DNA from: JBHOQS01 sp042408875
GTDB lineage: Bacteria > Chloroflexota > UBA11872 > JBHOQS01
Length of the DNA: 64,000 nt
Assembly (NCBI GenBank): GCA_042408875.1
Contig: JBHOQS010000015.1
Location: 1 to 64,000, forward strand
Direction of reading: 5' to 3'
The notes below the pieces were generated by a model. That model had not been told where the DNA came from. It saw nothing but the letters and a program-made list of their open reading frames with translations, and did not search any database. A program made the translations under genes and the position numbers. Shown piece after piece: positions 26,240-34,546 of the stretch (within the stretch, counting starts at the first letter, position 1; each line of letters begins with the position of its first letter).

Positions 26240-26926
26240 TTACGCCGGCTGCTGCTGGATGGCCCGCAGCACCTGCTGCATGAACTGAGCCTCAGGCAGC
26301 GCGCCGACGAACTCCACGCGGTCATTCACCACAATCTTCGGGACTGCCATTACCTGATAGCGATCCGCCAGCTCGGGGAACTCCGTAGCCTCGATAACGT
26401 CGGCCGTGATGTACTCGCTCGCCATCGCAAGCTTGTGGGCCAGCCTGGCCGCACGCGGGCAGTGCGGTCAAGTGGGCGTGGTGAAGACCAGGATATGTAA
26501 CGGCTCGGTCACCGTGGCGAGCTGGGCCAGCGTCTCCTCCGACAGCCCCGGGTCGCCTTTGGAGAGATCAATGATATCCTCGATCACGGTGATGAACTCG
26601 TAGCCTGAGGGGCTGCCAATGAATCGCGGTGTGCCCTTCCGCTGCGTCGCATTGCCTATGATCAGCGTGGGCGTCAGTGTCACGTTCTGCTGTTGCGCCA
26701 GCTCTGGCTCTACCGTCACATCGTGCACTTCCAGGCTGAGCTTATCCGAGAGCGCCACCAGTTCCTCGAGAAGCTGCTGGGTCTCCCGCGACGTCCCCGG
26801 CTGCTGGCCAGGGATAAACAACCGCAGCTCCGGCCGCACAAATAGGATCAGCTTGACCGGCTGGACAAGCTCGCCGGCAAAGCGCTGGCGCAGGTACTCC
26901 CGATCCTGAAGTGAGATGAACGCCAT
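26240..26926 (-). CDS. probable selenocysteine-containing protein disulfide oxidoreductase (two thioredoxin-like domains, in-frame TGA)
   Basis: Two adjacent open frames (26926-26468 and down to 26240) are in the same frame, separated only by TGA at 26470-26468. Read through, they give 228 residues of a two-domain thioredoxin/glutaredoxin-like oxidoreductase (PDO type). The C-terminal domain has VFTTPT-U-PHC-PRAARLAHKLA and the cis-Pro motif VMAVPKIVVN; the TGA falls exactly on the first redox cysteine (position 153), with C156 as the resolving cysteine. The second half starting alone at its internal ATG (26425) would lack the active site. A hairpin fitting a bacterial SECIS follows the TGA. 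The N-terminal domain retains the fold pattern (RETQQLLEELVALSDKLSLEV) but has no CxxC. Alternative: TGC-to-TGA pseudogene or sequencing error. The selenoprotein reading is inference, well supported by position. Confidence 0.78.
26431..26456 (-). promoter_or_regulatory. SECIS-like hairpin downstream of the in-frame TGA
   Basis: On the minus strand, 11 nt after TGA, GC-GUG, one bulged C, then GGCCA pairs with UGGCC-CAC-(AA)-GC around a GGC loop. UGA-to-loop distance is 22 nt, the loop begins with G, and a single base is bulged in the stem. These are features of bacterial SECIS elements read by SelB. A competing stem CCGCAC/GUGCGG starts right after the TGA. Confidence 0.55.
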
Positions 26927-26991
26927 CGATACTCCTCAGGTTGCGAAGTTGGGCTGTTGCTGGATCCCTCCCCGGAACACACGCGAGGCTA

Positions 26992-27603
26992 CTATTGCGC
27001 TCCCCGCGGGGTCACGCCTGGTGATGGAGAAGGGAGAAAAATCGAAGACGAGCCATGAGCATAAGTAAACCGAGAGACTTCCCGACCCTCCGCATCATAG
27101 AGCAGCGCCGTGCCGCCGCGCCAGGCCCACACGTCGGTGCCCTCCGGCAGTCCCCAGTAGAGATCTGCCTCTCCGTCGACCCCGCGATATGTGTGGACGC
27201 GAATCACTCCACCGGCTGGGATCTGCGCATTGGGCGGGAAGTAATAGCTGAGCGGTCGCTCGCGGCTGGCCGCTACGATGCGCCAGCCAGTCAGGTCTAC
27301 TGCCTGCCGCTCAAAGCTCACCACATAGACGATCTCGCTGTACGGGTCGACCGTGGCGATGCGCACGCCAGCGCGCACCGGCGTCGGCGCCACAACGAGC
27401 TCTGCGGCCCCACGTAGCGGCGCTGTCTGGCCCGACCCAAGCGAGGTAAAATACGCCAGGCTAGCCAGTCCGGCAATGCAGAGCAGCACCACCGCGCGCA
27501 CCACGCGGTAGCCATTGCGCTCCCACCAGGGCCACAACGCTGCCCCGCGGCCGGGCCACCGCTGGTCTGAATGCCTCTCGGGTGAGCCATTCGCATGAGC
27601 CAC
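26992..27603 (-). CDS. membrane-anchored lamin-tail-domain protein
   Basis: 203 residues from the GTG at 27603. A basic, Trp-rich N-terminus leads into one transmembrane helix (about 34-55), followed by a beta-sandwich resembling the lamin-tail domain: SEIVYVVSFERQAVDLTGWRIVAASRERPLSYYFPPNAQIPAGGVIRVHT ... GTDVWAWRGGTALLYDAEGREVSRFTY. Such domains occur in extracellular bacterial proteins, often with nucleases or hydrolases; here it stands alone. The frame is open to 27684, but a TATAAT at 27665-27670 on this strand suggests transcription starts inside that extension. It ends 65 nt before the selenoprotein candidate, same strand, so co-transcription is possible. Confidence 0.7.
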   Translation of the reverse strand: MAHANGSPERHSDQRWPGRGAALWPWWERNGYRVVRAVVLLCIAGLASLAYFTSLGSGQTAPLRGAAELVVAPTPVRAGVRIATVDPYSEIVYVVSFERQAVDLTGWRIVAASRERPLSYYFPPNAQIPAGGVIRVHTYRGVDGEADLYWGLPEGTDVWAWRGGTALLYDAEGREVSRFTYAHGSSSIFLPSPSPGVTPRGAQ

Positions 27604-27664
27604 GGCACGTCCCCGTGTCCGATCCCGCGCCGCCCTGCGCGGCGCGTGCTGGTGTGCTGGTACC

Positions 27665-27670
27665 ATTATA
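27665..27670 (-). promoter_or_regulatory. possible -10 (TATAAT) for the lamin-tail gene
   Basis: Consensus TATAAT on the minus strand about 60 nt before the GTG at 27603. No good -35; the position that should hold it is inside the tandem repeat. Confidence 0.35.
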
Positions 27671-27674
27671 CGAC

Positions 27675-27706
27675 TATACGGCACTACGGTTATACGGCAC
27701 TACGGT
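27675..27706. repeat. perfect 16-bp tandem duplication, unit TATACGGCACTACGGT
   Basis: Two exact copies, 27675-27690 and 27691-27706, in the divergent spacer between the lamin-tail gene and ilvA. This is the longest of the spacer microduplications. Confidence 0.95.
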
Positions 27707-27801
27707 GTACAACATGGGGTGGTGCCCCTCCGAAGGCGCTGGAGGCCCGCTGGTGCGGTGGCAGAGGCCTGATAGAGTCTCAAGAAAGCACACGCGGCTG
27801 T

Positions 27802-29037
27802 ATGATGAACTCGATTTCACCAGTCCGTTCGGTTACCCTTGACCAGATCCGCCGCGCTGCAGCGATCCTTGCGCCGCACATCTACCGCACCCCGCTGCTG
27901 CGCTCGGATGCCCTGAGCAACGCCACCGGCTACGAGGTCTGGCTCAAGGCGGAGAACCTCCAGCGCACCGGCTCATTCAAGGTGCGGGGCGCGCTGGCCA
28001 GGGTGGCCCAACTCGCGCCGGAGGAGCAGCAGCGCGGCATCCTGGCCGCCTCGGCCGGCAACCACGCTCAGGGCGTGGCCTTTGCCGCACGGCAGTACGG
28101 CGTCACCTGCACGATCGTCATGCCTGAGAACGCTCCCCTCACCAAGATCACGGCCACTCGAGCGCTCGGCGCCGAGGTGCTCCTCCACGGGCAGACCTAC
28201 GATGAGGCGTACGTCTACGCTGTTAGACTGGCGCACGAGGGCGGCGCCGTGTTCATTCACCCTTTCGACGATCCCGACGTCATCGCCGGGCAGGGCACGC
28301 TCGGACTTGAGCTCTTGGAGCAGAAGCCCGATGTCGAGGCGCTGCTGGTGCCGGTCGGCGGCGGCGGGCTCATCGCCGGGATCGCCACGGTGCTCGCGAC
28401 GCTCAAGCCGGACGTGCGCCTGCTCGGTGTCCAGGCGAGTGGGGCCGCCGCGTTCGGACCGTCACTTGCCGCCGGACGGCCTGTTGAGCTGGCGCGAGCC
28501 ACGACGATCGCCGACGGCATCCGCGTGCTGCGGCCGGGGGAGCTTACCGTGGCACTCTGCCGCGGCCGGGTCGCGGACGTGCTGGACGTCCCTGACGAAG
28601 ACATCTCCGATGCTATCGTGCAGCTCCTAGAGCGCGAAAAACTCGTCGTTGAGGGCGCCGGTGCTGTGAGTGTCGCCGCGCTGCTCTCTGGCCGCGTGCG
28701 CCTCCGCCCTGGCGCCCGCGTCGTAGCCATCCTGAGTGGGGGGAACATCGATATCAATCTGGTCGCCCGCATCATCGAGCACGGCCTCACCAAGGCCGGG
28801 CGGTATCTCGTGGTGCGTACCGTCGTAGATGACCGCCCCGGCCAGTTACTTCGCCTGCTCGAGCCCCTGGCGGCCATGCGCGTGAACATTATCAGCATCG
28901 AGCATCACCGCGCCGGTGCCCGCGTTCCTGTCGACCGGTCCCTCGTCACCCTCCACCTAGAGACCCGCGATGCGGAGCACTGCCGTGAGATCATCGCCGC
29001 CCTCCAGGCGCGCGGCTACGAGATCAGCGTGCAGTGA
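27802..29037 (+). CDS. ilvA: threonine ammonia-lyase (threonine dehydratase)
   Basis: 411 residues. PLP enzyme converting threonine to 2-oxobutanoate, the first step toward isoleucine. PLP lysine K60 lies in RTGSFKVRGA; the phosphate-binding glycine loop is VGGGGLIAGI; other motifs are SAGNHAQGVAFAA. A C-terminal ACT domain (about 325-405) should bind an effector; the single ACT and ~410-residue length resemble the TdcB/short IlvA class. The start at 27802 (ATGATG) follows AAGAAAG; the frame is open far upstream but that part has no homologous character. Confidence 0.93.
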   Translation: MMNSISPVRSVTLDQIRRAAAILAPHIYRTPLLRSDALSNATGYEVWLKAENLQRTGSFKVRGALARVAQLAPEEQQRGILAASAGNHAQGVAFAARQYGVTCTIVMPENAPLTKITATRALGAEVLLHGQTYDEAYVYAVRLAHEGGAVFIHPFDDPDVIAGQGTLGLELLEQKPDVEALLVPVGGGGLIAGIATVLATLKPDVRLLGVQASGAAAFGPSLAAGRPVELARATTIADGIRVLRPGELTVALCRGRVADVLDVPDEDISDAIVQLLEREKLVVEGAGAVSVAALLSGRVRLRPGARVVAILSGGNIDINLVARIIEHGLTKAGRYLVVRTVVDDRPGQLLRLLEPLAAMRVNIISIEHHRAGARVPVDRSLVTLHLETRDAEHCREIIAALQARGYEISVQ

Positions 29038-29118
29038 CGCCGCGCAAGTGATGCCGCAGCAACGCCTCCACCCCATGCATGAGTACAGTACAGGAGAATC
29101 CCGCTGCGAGCGATTAGC

Positions 29119-30297
29119 ATGAAGCCGATCCAGAGCGAGAGCGCCCACTTTCCTGTCAGCCTCAACGGTCACTTCCTGGCCTTGCCTGCCACCGGCAGCG
29201 GGCAGTACACGCTCCATCTCATCCAGGCGTTACGTACCGTGGCGCCGGACGTGCTGCCGCTGGTGAGCGCGGACCAGCCGCCAGGGCCAGGCGTCAATGT
29301 GCCGGTGCAGCTCTGTCCGCCGCACCTGGGACGGCTGAATCCCAATCTGGCCAAGGTCTGGTGGGAGCAGATCGGGTGGCCGCGCTATGCCCAGCAACAG
29401 GCGGCGCGGCTGCTGCACGTGCCCTATTTCGCCCCACCCCTTGTGGCTCATGCTCCGGTGCTCGCAACCATCCACGACCTCATCCCGCTCGTCTACCCGG
29501 CATATGCCGGTTCCCTGGCTGTGCGGCTGTACAACCGCCTGGTCGCCATGGGCGCACGCCGGTGCGCTGCCATCCTGGCTGACTCCGAAGCCTCACGGCA
29601 GGACATCCTCCGCCTGCTCCATGTGCCGCCGGAGCGCGTGCGTGTCGTCTATCTGGCGGCCGGCCCTCGCTTTCGGCCCTGCGCCGACGGTCGGGCGCTG
29701 GCCGCCATACGTGCGAAGTACGGGCTGCCTGAGCGGTACATCCTGTACATCGGCGGCCTGGACGTGCGCAAGAATGTGCCGGCGCTCCTGCGCGCGTACG
29801 CGCGGCTGCCACAGACGTTGCGCCGGGAGCAGCGCCTCTGTCTCGCCATTGTGGGGCGGCCGCGCAGCGAGGACCCGCTGCGCTTCCCGCCTCTCGAGCC
29901 AGAGATCGCTCGCCTGGGGATCGGTAGCGAAGTGCGCCTGCTGGGGTGGGTGCCCGAGGAGGATAAGCCGCTCCTCTACGCGGCCGCAGCGCTCTTCGCC
30001 TTCCCATCGCTCTACGAGGGGTTCGGGCTCGATCCACTGGAAGCCATGGCGTGTGGCACGCCGGTAGTCTGTTCGAACCGCACGTCACTCTCTGAGGTCG
30101 TCGGTGATGCTGGCCTGCTGGTCGATCCGGCCAACGAGCAGGCGTTCGCCGCAGCCATCGAGCAGGTGCTTACCTCTTCAGCGCTTGCCGCCGAGCTTGC
30201 CGCCCGCGGACCGCGCCGTGCCGCCTGCTTCTCATGGGAGCGTACTGCGCGGGAGGTTGCCGAGACGTACCGCCGGCTCGCTCTTCAGCCGGAGTGA
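29119..30297 (+). CDS. GT4-family glycosyltransferase
   Basis: 392 residues, GT-B fold, retaining. The C-terminal nucleotide-sugar site shows FPSLYEGFGLDPLEAMACGTPVV with the E-x7-E pair E300/E308; the linker LYIGGLDVRKNVPALLRAYARL is typical. N-terminal domain: VPYFAPPLVAHAPVLATIHDLIPL. Donor and acceptor are unknown; family roles include capsule, exopolysaccharide and glycolipid synthesis. It stands alone 81 nt after ilvA and converges on the VanW gene. Confidence 0.92.
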   Translation: MKPIQSESAHFPVSLNGHFLALPATGSGQYTLHLIQALRTVAPDVLPLVSADQPPGPGVNVPVQLCPPHLGRLNPNLAKVWWEQIGWPRYAQQQAARLLHVPYFAPPLVAHAPVLATIHDLIPLVYPAYAGSLAVRLYNRLVAMGARRCAAILADSEASRQDILRLLHVPPERVRVVYLAAGPRFRPCADGRALAAIRAKYGLPERYILYIGGLDVRKNVPALLRAYARLPQTLRREQRLCLAIVGRPRSEDPLRFPPLEPEIARLGIGSEVRLLGWVPEEDKPLLYAAAALFAFPSLYEGFGLDPLEAMACGTPVVCSNRTSLSEVVGDAGLLVDPANEQAFAAAIEQVLTSSALAAELAARGPRRAACFSWERTAREVAETYRRLALQPE

Positions 30298-30332
30298 GAC
30301 CCGGCAGGTAGAGAGGGGCGACCGGGGGCGGT

Positions 30333-32153
30333 TCATCCCTCCTTCGTCCCGACCACCCATTTCTCCCGCCAGGGCACGAAGCGGCTGAAGAAGCGATCGG
30401 TGCGCACAACTTCATCGCCACGGCGGACGATACGGACGATCGTGGCATCGACGCCATCCACCGCCCACTCGACCTGCTTGCGCACGCCTGCGGGCAGCGT
30501 CGGGTCGACGCCGTCGGGCAGCGGGGGCCCGTGCGGCACGCGGTTCGCCAGAATGGGCGGTGGCATCTGCACCTCCCAGTCAGGCTTCGTCCCGTAGATG
30601 TTAAACGTGAGCGTAGAGTTGCGCTGATCGATCACAGCCTCGATCAGCAGCCAGCCTGATGTCTCGTTCTTGAACTTGAAGTCAACGCCTGGATCGTAGA
30701 CCGCTGCGTCGAAGCCAGCAGGGCTGCCATCTTGCTCGTAAAAGCCGACACGATAGGTATGCTGGTGGCGCTCGACGATAGGCAGGCCGCTCCAGAACAC
30801 GGCGCGGAACAGGGTCGTAGAGACCTGGCACACGCCGCCGCCATCGTCTTTGACCGTCTCGTTACCCTTGATCACATAGCCTTCTTTATAGCCGGTCTCT
30901 TTGGTAATTGGCCCCAGGCGTTTGAGGAACGAGAAGGTCTCACCCGGCGCCACCAGCGCGCCGTTGATCCGTGAGGCGGCAAGCTGGATGTTCCAGGCGC
31001 GCTCTGGAATCGAGCCGCGGTAGGTCGAGCGGCCGCGGGATACCAGCCCAGTAATGCCCAGCTCGTCACCGCTCTGTGCCGTGACGCGCGGCTTCGTCAC
31101 GACCACCGGGAGCTCAATCGTGCGCTGGCCGGCCAGCGCACGCTCCATAAGGAGCTGGCGCGCCGCGGCAATGTCGAGCTCCAGGCCATCCTGGCCGGGC
31201 TTCACCAGCACGGCCCGCGCACCATCCCAGCGAAAGATGGGATCAACCGGCTGGCGGTCGATCTGGCGAGCGATCGTCGCCAGGTAGGCGGCCGTGGCTT
31301 TCTCCTCCAGGACAGCCTGGAGCACAGGGTGGGCGCCCTCTCCAGTGGTGCTGAACGCAAGCAGGCGCGCCAGTTGCACCTGCGTGAGCGTCCATGACCG
31401 TGTGCCATAGGTCAGCGTGAGCGGCGCCGCCGCAAGGAGCCGCTCGGCGCGCTCCTTTGCTGCCACCAGGTCGGGCTCCTGGAGAGCCGGCGCGAGCGGC
31501 ACGACCCGCAGGGTGATCTCCTGGGTGCGTGCTTCGACAGACGGCAGCACCAGCTCTGCCGCGGTCGCTTCAACATCGAGCCTACGCCCATCCTGCGCCG
31601 GCACAACCACGACCTGGCCCCCCCTGACCTCGAGCCGCGCATCCTGCGCCGGCCGGTCGATCTCCCTGGCGATGCCTTGCAGGTAGGCCAGCCAGCGCTC
31701 GCGGTCGAGTCGAAGCGCTACCGGCACATCTGAGCCCCTCCCTATGACAGCGGCCAGACCGGCGGCCCGCTCAATCAACGATCCAGCGCGCCCGCGTGCG
31801 AACGCCCGCTCGATCGTTGCTTCTAGGTCCAGGTGCAGGCCAATGTCCGCAGCAGATGGGCGCCACTCGCGGTCCTCAAAGCGAAGCACCAGCGGCGCGG
31901 CCAGGTACCCGGCTATCTGCTCGCTGAGAAAGCGCCGCGTCTCGGCCGGGGTGAGGCCGCCGATGTTCACGCCCAGCGTCCGCACGCCGAACAGGATGCG
32001 CCCGTCTAGGGCGCGCATGTAGAAAAATGCTGCCGCAGCCAGCGTCACCACAACGACGGCGACCACGAGCATAGGGAGCACATGGCCACCCTGCCGGCTG
32101 CGCCGCCCGGCATAGGAAAGCGATCCCCTCCCCATGCCGACCGAGCTAGACAT
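30333..32153 (-). CDS. VanW-family protein with peptidoglycan-binding-like repeats
   Basis: 606 residues. A basic N-terminus and one transmembrane helix (about 27-47) precede two PG_binding_4-like modules (RTLGVNIGGLTPAETRRFLSEQI and a later repeat) and a C-terminal VanW domain: STYRGSIPERAWNIQLAASRINGALVAPGETFSF ... DDGGGVCQVSTTLFRAVFWSGLPIVERHQHTY. VanW occurs in some vancomycin-resistance clusters, but its biochemical role is unknown and most copies are unrelated to resistance. The ATG at 32153 is chosen because a GGGAGGGGGAGGGAG stretch lies just upstream; it overlaps the preceding gene by 8 nt. Confidence 0.9.
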   Translation of the reverse strand: MSSSVGMGRGSLSYAGRRSRQGGHVLPMLVVAVVVVTLAAAAFFYMRALDGRILFGVRTLGVNIGGLTPAETRRFLSEQIAGYLAAPLVLRFEDREWRPSAADIGLHLDLEATIERAFARGRAGSLIERAAGLAAVIGRGSDVPVALRLDRERWLAYLQGIAREIDRPAQDARLEVRGGQVVVVPAQDGRRLDVEATAAELVLPSVEARTQEITLRVVPLAPALQEPDLVAAKERAERLLAAAPLTLTYGTRSWTLTQVQLARLLAFSTTGEGAHPVLQAVLEEKATAAYLATIARQIDRQPVDPIFRWDGARAVLVKPGQDGLELDIAAARQLLMERALAGQRTIELPVVVTKPRVTAQSGDELGITGLVSRGRSTYRGSIPERAWNIQLAASRINGALVAPGETFSFLKRLGPITKETGYKEGYVIKGNETVKDDGGGVCQVSTTLFRAVFWSGLPIVERHQHTYRVGFYEQDGSPAGFDAAVYDPGVDFKFKNETSGWLLIEAVIDQRNSTLTFNIYGTKPDWEVQMPPPILANRVPHGPPLPDGVDPTLPAGVRKQVEWAVDGVDATIVRIVRRGDEVVRTDRFFSRFVPWREKWVVGTKEG

Positions 32154-32637
32154 CTCCCTCCCCCTCCCTCGGCGCCTGCTGAGACGTTTCACTACCGAAC
32201 AGACGCTGCACGAGCGCCTGTACGTACGCGCGGCGGCGCGCCGTTTCCTCAGGATCGACCTCGAATACCAGCCAACCCTGCTGCGGGAGCGGCCCGCCCC
32301 GCTCAGGCGCCAGCTCTCCAGGCAATACCAGCCGCTGCCCGTCGGCCAGCGTCACGCCGAACCCTCCTGTCTGGCCTCTCCCCGCAGGGAGCTCCACGTG
32401 CACCGGCACCGCCCAGCGCGCCCCCTGCGCTGCCTGGTCCGGGGCTTCAAGAGATGCCCCCGCGCGCGTCTCATGAGCGAGCATGGCATGTTCCGGCTCG
32501 CGCGTAAAGCTCACCCGTACGGCTGTCCCGGGCCGCGCGGTGGCAGGCACGCTTTCGCGCGGCAGCACAAGCTGCTGCTCATCATCGAAGACGAACACTG
32601 CCAGGTTCTCTTCGTAACGATCGACCTGTGCGTACAT
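32146..32637 (-). CDS. DUF3006-domain protein
   Basis: 163 residues. The first 45 residues, VDRYEENLAVFVFDDEQQLVLPRESVPATARPG, match DUF3006 (a small beta domain with a conserved VDR-E start and L-P end); a second similar stretch, GGFGVTLADGQRLVLPGEL, suggests a degenerate duplication. Function unknown; DUF3006 genes are often next to ComEC-like MBL hydrolases, as here (12 nt upstream). It overlaps the VanW gene. Confidence 0.78.
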   Translation of the reverse strand: MYAQVDRYEENLAVFVFDDEQQLVLPRESVPATARPGTAVRVSFTREPEHAMLAHETRAGASLEAPDQAAQGARWAVPVHVELPAGRGQTGGFGVTLADGQRLVLPGELAPERGGPLPQQGWLVFEVDPEETARRRAYVQALVQRLFGSETSQQAPREGEGDV

Positions 32638-32649
32638 GCCTGGCGCCCT

Positions 32650-33570
32650 TCAGCGGGCCGTCTGCACCGTCCAGGTGCTGCCGTTCGTGATGACCGTAAT
32701 TGTACCGTGCTGGTCAGTACGATACACCACCGCGCCAACAGCCTCCAGCCGCTGGAGCACCTCTGGCCGGGGATGGCCGAAGCGATTGCCTCGCCCGGCG
32801 GAAATCAGCGCGACCTTCGGCTGTACTGCCCGCAGGAATTCCTCAGATGAGCCGGTCTGGCTGCCGTGGTGCGAGACTTTCAAGATCTGTGCCTGGAGCG
32901 GCTGGCCGCTGCGCAGCATGGCCTGCTCGGCCTGGCGTTCGGCATCCCCGGTGAGGAGCACGTGTACCTGGCCGAAGCTGATCCGAAGGACCACCGAGTT
33001 ATCGTTATCCTCTGGAAGGAACGGTTCAGCCGGATTGATGATGCGCGTTTGCACGCCGGGTCCCAGGTCGAGCGTGCCCCCGCGCCGCGCCTGAATCACC
33101 TGGAGGCGCTTTTGCTCGGCAAGCTCAAGCAGCCGTACATGAGCCTGGTTTGTGCTCTCCAGCACGCCAAAGACGATGGCCCCAACCGGCATGGTACGGA
33201 CGACTTCTGGCAGGCCACCGACATGATCCTGATCGGGGTGGGTTGAGACCACATAGTCCAGCCGAGTCACGCCCTGGGAGCGCAGGTAGGGCAACACTGC
33301 CGTGCGGGCGATCTCGGAGCCAGCGCCGCCATCAACGAGCATTGTTCGTCCGGCCGGCCCGCGCACGAAGATGGCGTCGCCCTGCCCGACATCGATGGCG
33401 GTGACCTGGAGGCGGCCTTGCGCGCTCGCTGCGGGCGGCCGTGGCAGTGGCACCGCGCGCGGCACGACCAGAAACGCCACTGCAGCCAGGAAGGCCACCA
33501 CCACGAGGCTGGAGAGCACCCAGACGCTGGTGCCCAGGCCCCCACCCTGATCACGGCCGCGCATGTTCAT
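32650..33570 (-). CDS. ComEC/Rec2-like MBL-fold hydrolase, membrane-anchored
   Basis: 306 residues. An N-terminal membrane helix (about 15-37) is followed by a metallo-beta-lactamase fold as in the C-terminal domain of ComEC: AIDVGQGDAIFV, LVDGG, STHPDQDHVGGL (H111, D113, D115, H116), DNDNSVVLRISFGQVHVLLTGDA, VSHHGS and SAGRGNRFGHP. The ComEC competence channel part is missing. Probably an extracellular nuclease or phosphodiesterase; the role is inference. Alternative start at 33564. Confidence 0.9.
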   Translation of the reverse strand: MNMRGRDQGGGLGTSVWVLSSLVVVAFLAAVAFLVVPRAVPLPRPPAASAQGRLQVTAIDVGQGDAIFVRGPAGRTMLVDGGAGSEIARTAVLPYLRSQGVTRLDYVVSTHPDQDHVGGLPEVVRTMPVGAIVFGVLESTNQAHVRLLELAEQKRLQVIQARRGGTLDLGPGVQTRIINPAEPFLPEDNDNSVVLRISFGQVHVLLTGDAERQAEQAMLRSGQPLQAQILKVSHHGSQTGSSEEFLRAVQPKVALISAGRGNRFGHPRPEVLQRLEAVGAVVYRTDQHGTITVITNGSTWTVQTAR

Positions 33571-33635
33571 GCGAATGCGTGCCCCTTAATGCCCGCCTGG
33601 CTTGAACTTCTCGCAGTCGGCTCTCACAGCAGGCG

Positions 33636-33667
33636 TTTTCAGAGCAGCCAGTTTTTTCAGAGCAGCC
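33636..33667. repeat. direct repeat, unit TTTTCAGAGCAGCC
   Basis: Exact 14-nt copies at 33636 and 33654, period 18 nt. The second copy contains the stop codon and last codons of the HD-domain gene, so the end of that gene has been duplicated into its 3' flank. Confidence 0.92.
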
Positions 33668-34514
33668 GGTTTTTATTGATGACGAGCTCAAAATTGCACT
33701 TGAGGTATTGCGCTGCCCGCCGGCACATCACCATGCGGCTCAGGAAGATCTCGAAGTACTCCATCACCTGCGAGATCGTAGTATCGATCGTGAGCTCAAG
33801 GGTGATCGTGCGCTTCGCCTCATCCACGTTCACGAACGACCGCTGCGCAGCGTAGTTCACGCGGTCATGAATGTCAAACGCCGCCATGTTCGGGTTCTGC
33901 ACGCGGCTGCGGTGGACGTCGGACTTGTCAGCCAGGATCAAGGCAGCCGACACCTCGCTGACCGGCTCGCCATTATTCTCCTCATGGTTGCCGATCGCCC
34001 CGGCCACCACGGCGATCTCTTCGATATCCATGCCCAGCCGGCGCAGGATATCCATGGCAATCAGCGCGCCGGTTTGCTCGTGGTTCATCCGCGTGATCAC
34101 ATTGCCGATGTCGTGCAGGTACGCCGCGATCGCAGCAAGCTGCGCTGTCCGCTCGGGATACTTCAGCCGGAGCAGGATATTCTGGGCGATATGCGCCACC
34201 AAGGAGGCATGGCGCAGTCCGTGCTCGGTAAAGCCCATGATGGCGAGCTGCTCATTGGCCTTGGTGAGGAGGGTGGTCGTCTCTCGATCGTGCCGCAGGT
34301 CTTCGAGCGTGACCAGCCGCTGCTGCACAGCCTGCAATGTCAGACTGGCACGCTCGTTCGCGGTCGCTGTAGCGGCATCTCGCCCGCGACGCTCCTCGCC
34401 ACTATTGGTATTACCACTCCCCTTTTCCCGTTCGTCGGAAAAACGCCGGTCGCCATTGCCGGCACGCCGGTCGGCATTGATCGTGCGTCTGTCGCCATTG
34501 ACATCGCGTAGCAT
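33657..34514 (-). CDS. HD-domain phosphohydrolase
   Basis: 285 residues from the ATG at 34514. The HD fold is visible: H102 (GLRHASLVAHIA), H134-D135 (YLHDIGN), H145 (MNHEQTG) and H177 (IGNHEE). Such proteins hydrolyse nucleotides or cyclic dinucleotides; the substrate is unknown. The N-terminus carries a short reiterated motif, NGDRRTINADRRAGNGDRR, a Asp-Arg-Arg repeat with period about 7, and a region rich in charged residues before the first helix. It lies 33 nt downstream of proA on the same strand. Confidence 0.87.
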   Translation of the reverse strand: MLRDVNGDRRTINADRRAGNGDRRFSDEREKGSGNTNSGEERRGRDAATATANERASLTLQAVQQRLVTLEDLRHDRETTTLLTKANEQLAIMGFTEHGLRHASLVAHIAQNILLRLKYPERTAQLAAIAAYLHDIGNVITRMNHEQTGALIAMDILRRLGMDIEEIAVVAGAIGNHEENNGEPVSEVSAALILADKSDVHRSRVQNPNMAAFDIHDRVNYAAQRSFVNVDEAKRTITLELTIDTTISQVMEYFEIFLSRMVMCRRAAQYLKCNFELVINKNRLL

Positions 34515-34546
34515 CGCATCCCCGTCCCTGTCTCCCGGGCGCTGGA

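Noticed and set aside
26240..26425. Separate small thioredoxin-like gene starting at the internal ATG
   Set aside because: It would lack the active site and first strand and has no ribosome site. It continues in phase from the upstream frame across a single TGA.
30333..32153. Glycopeptide resistance gene
   Set aside because: VanW alone, without vanHAX or a two-component pair, is widespread in non-resistant bacteria.
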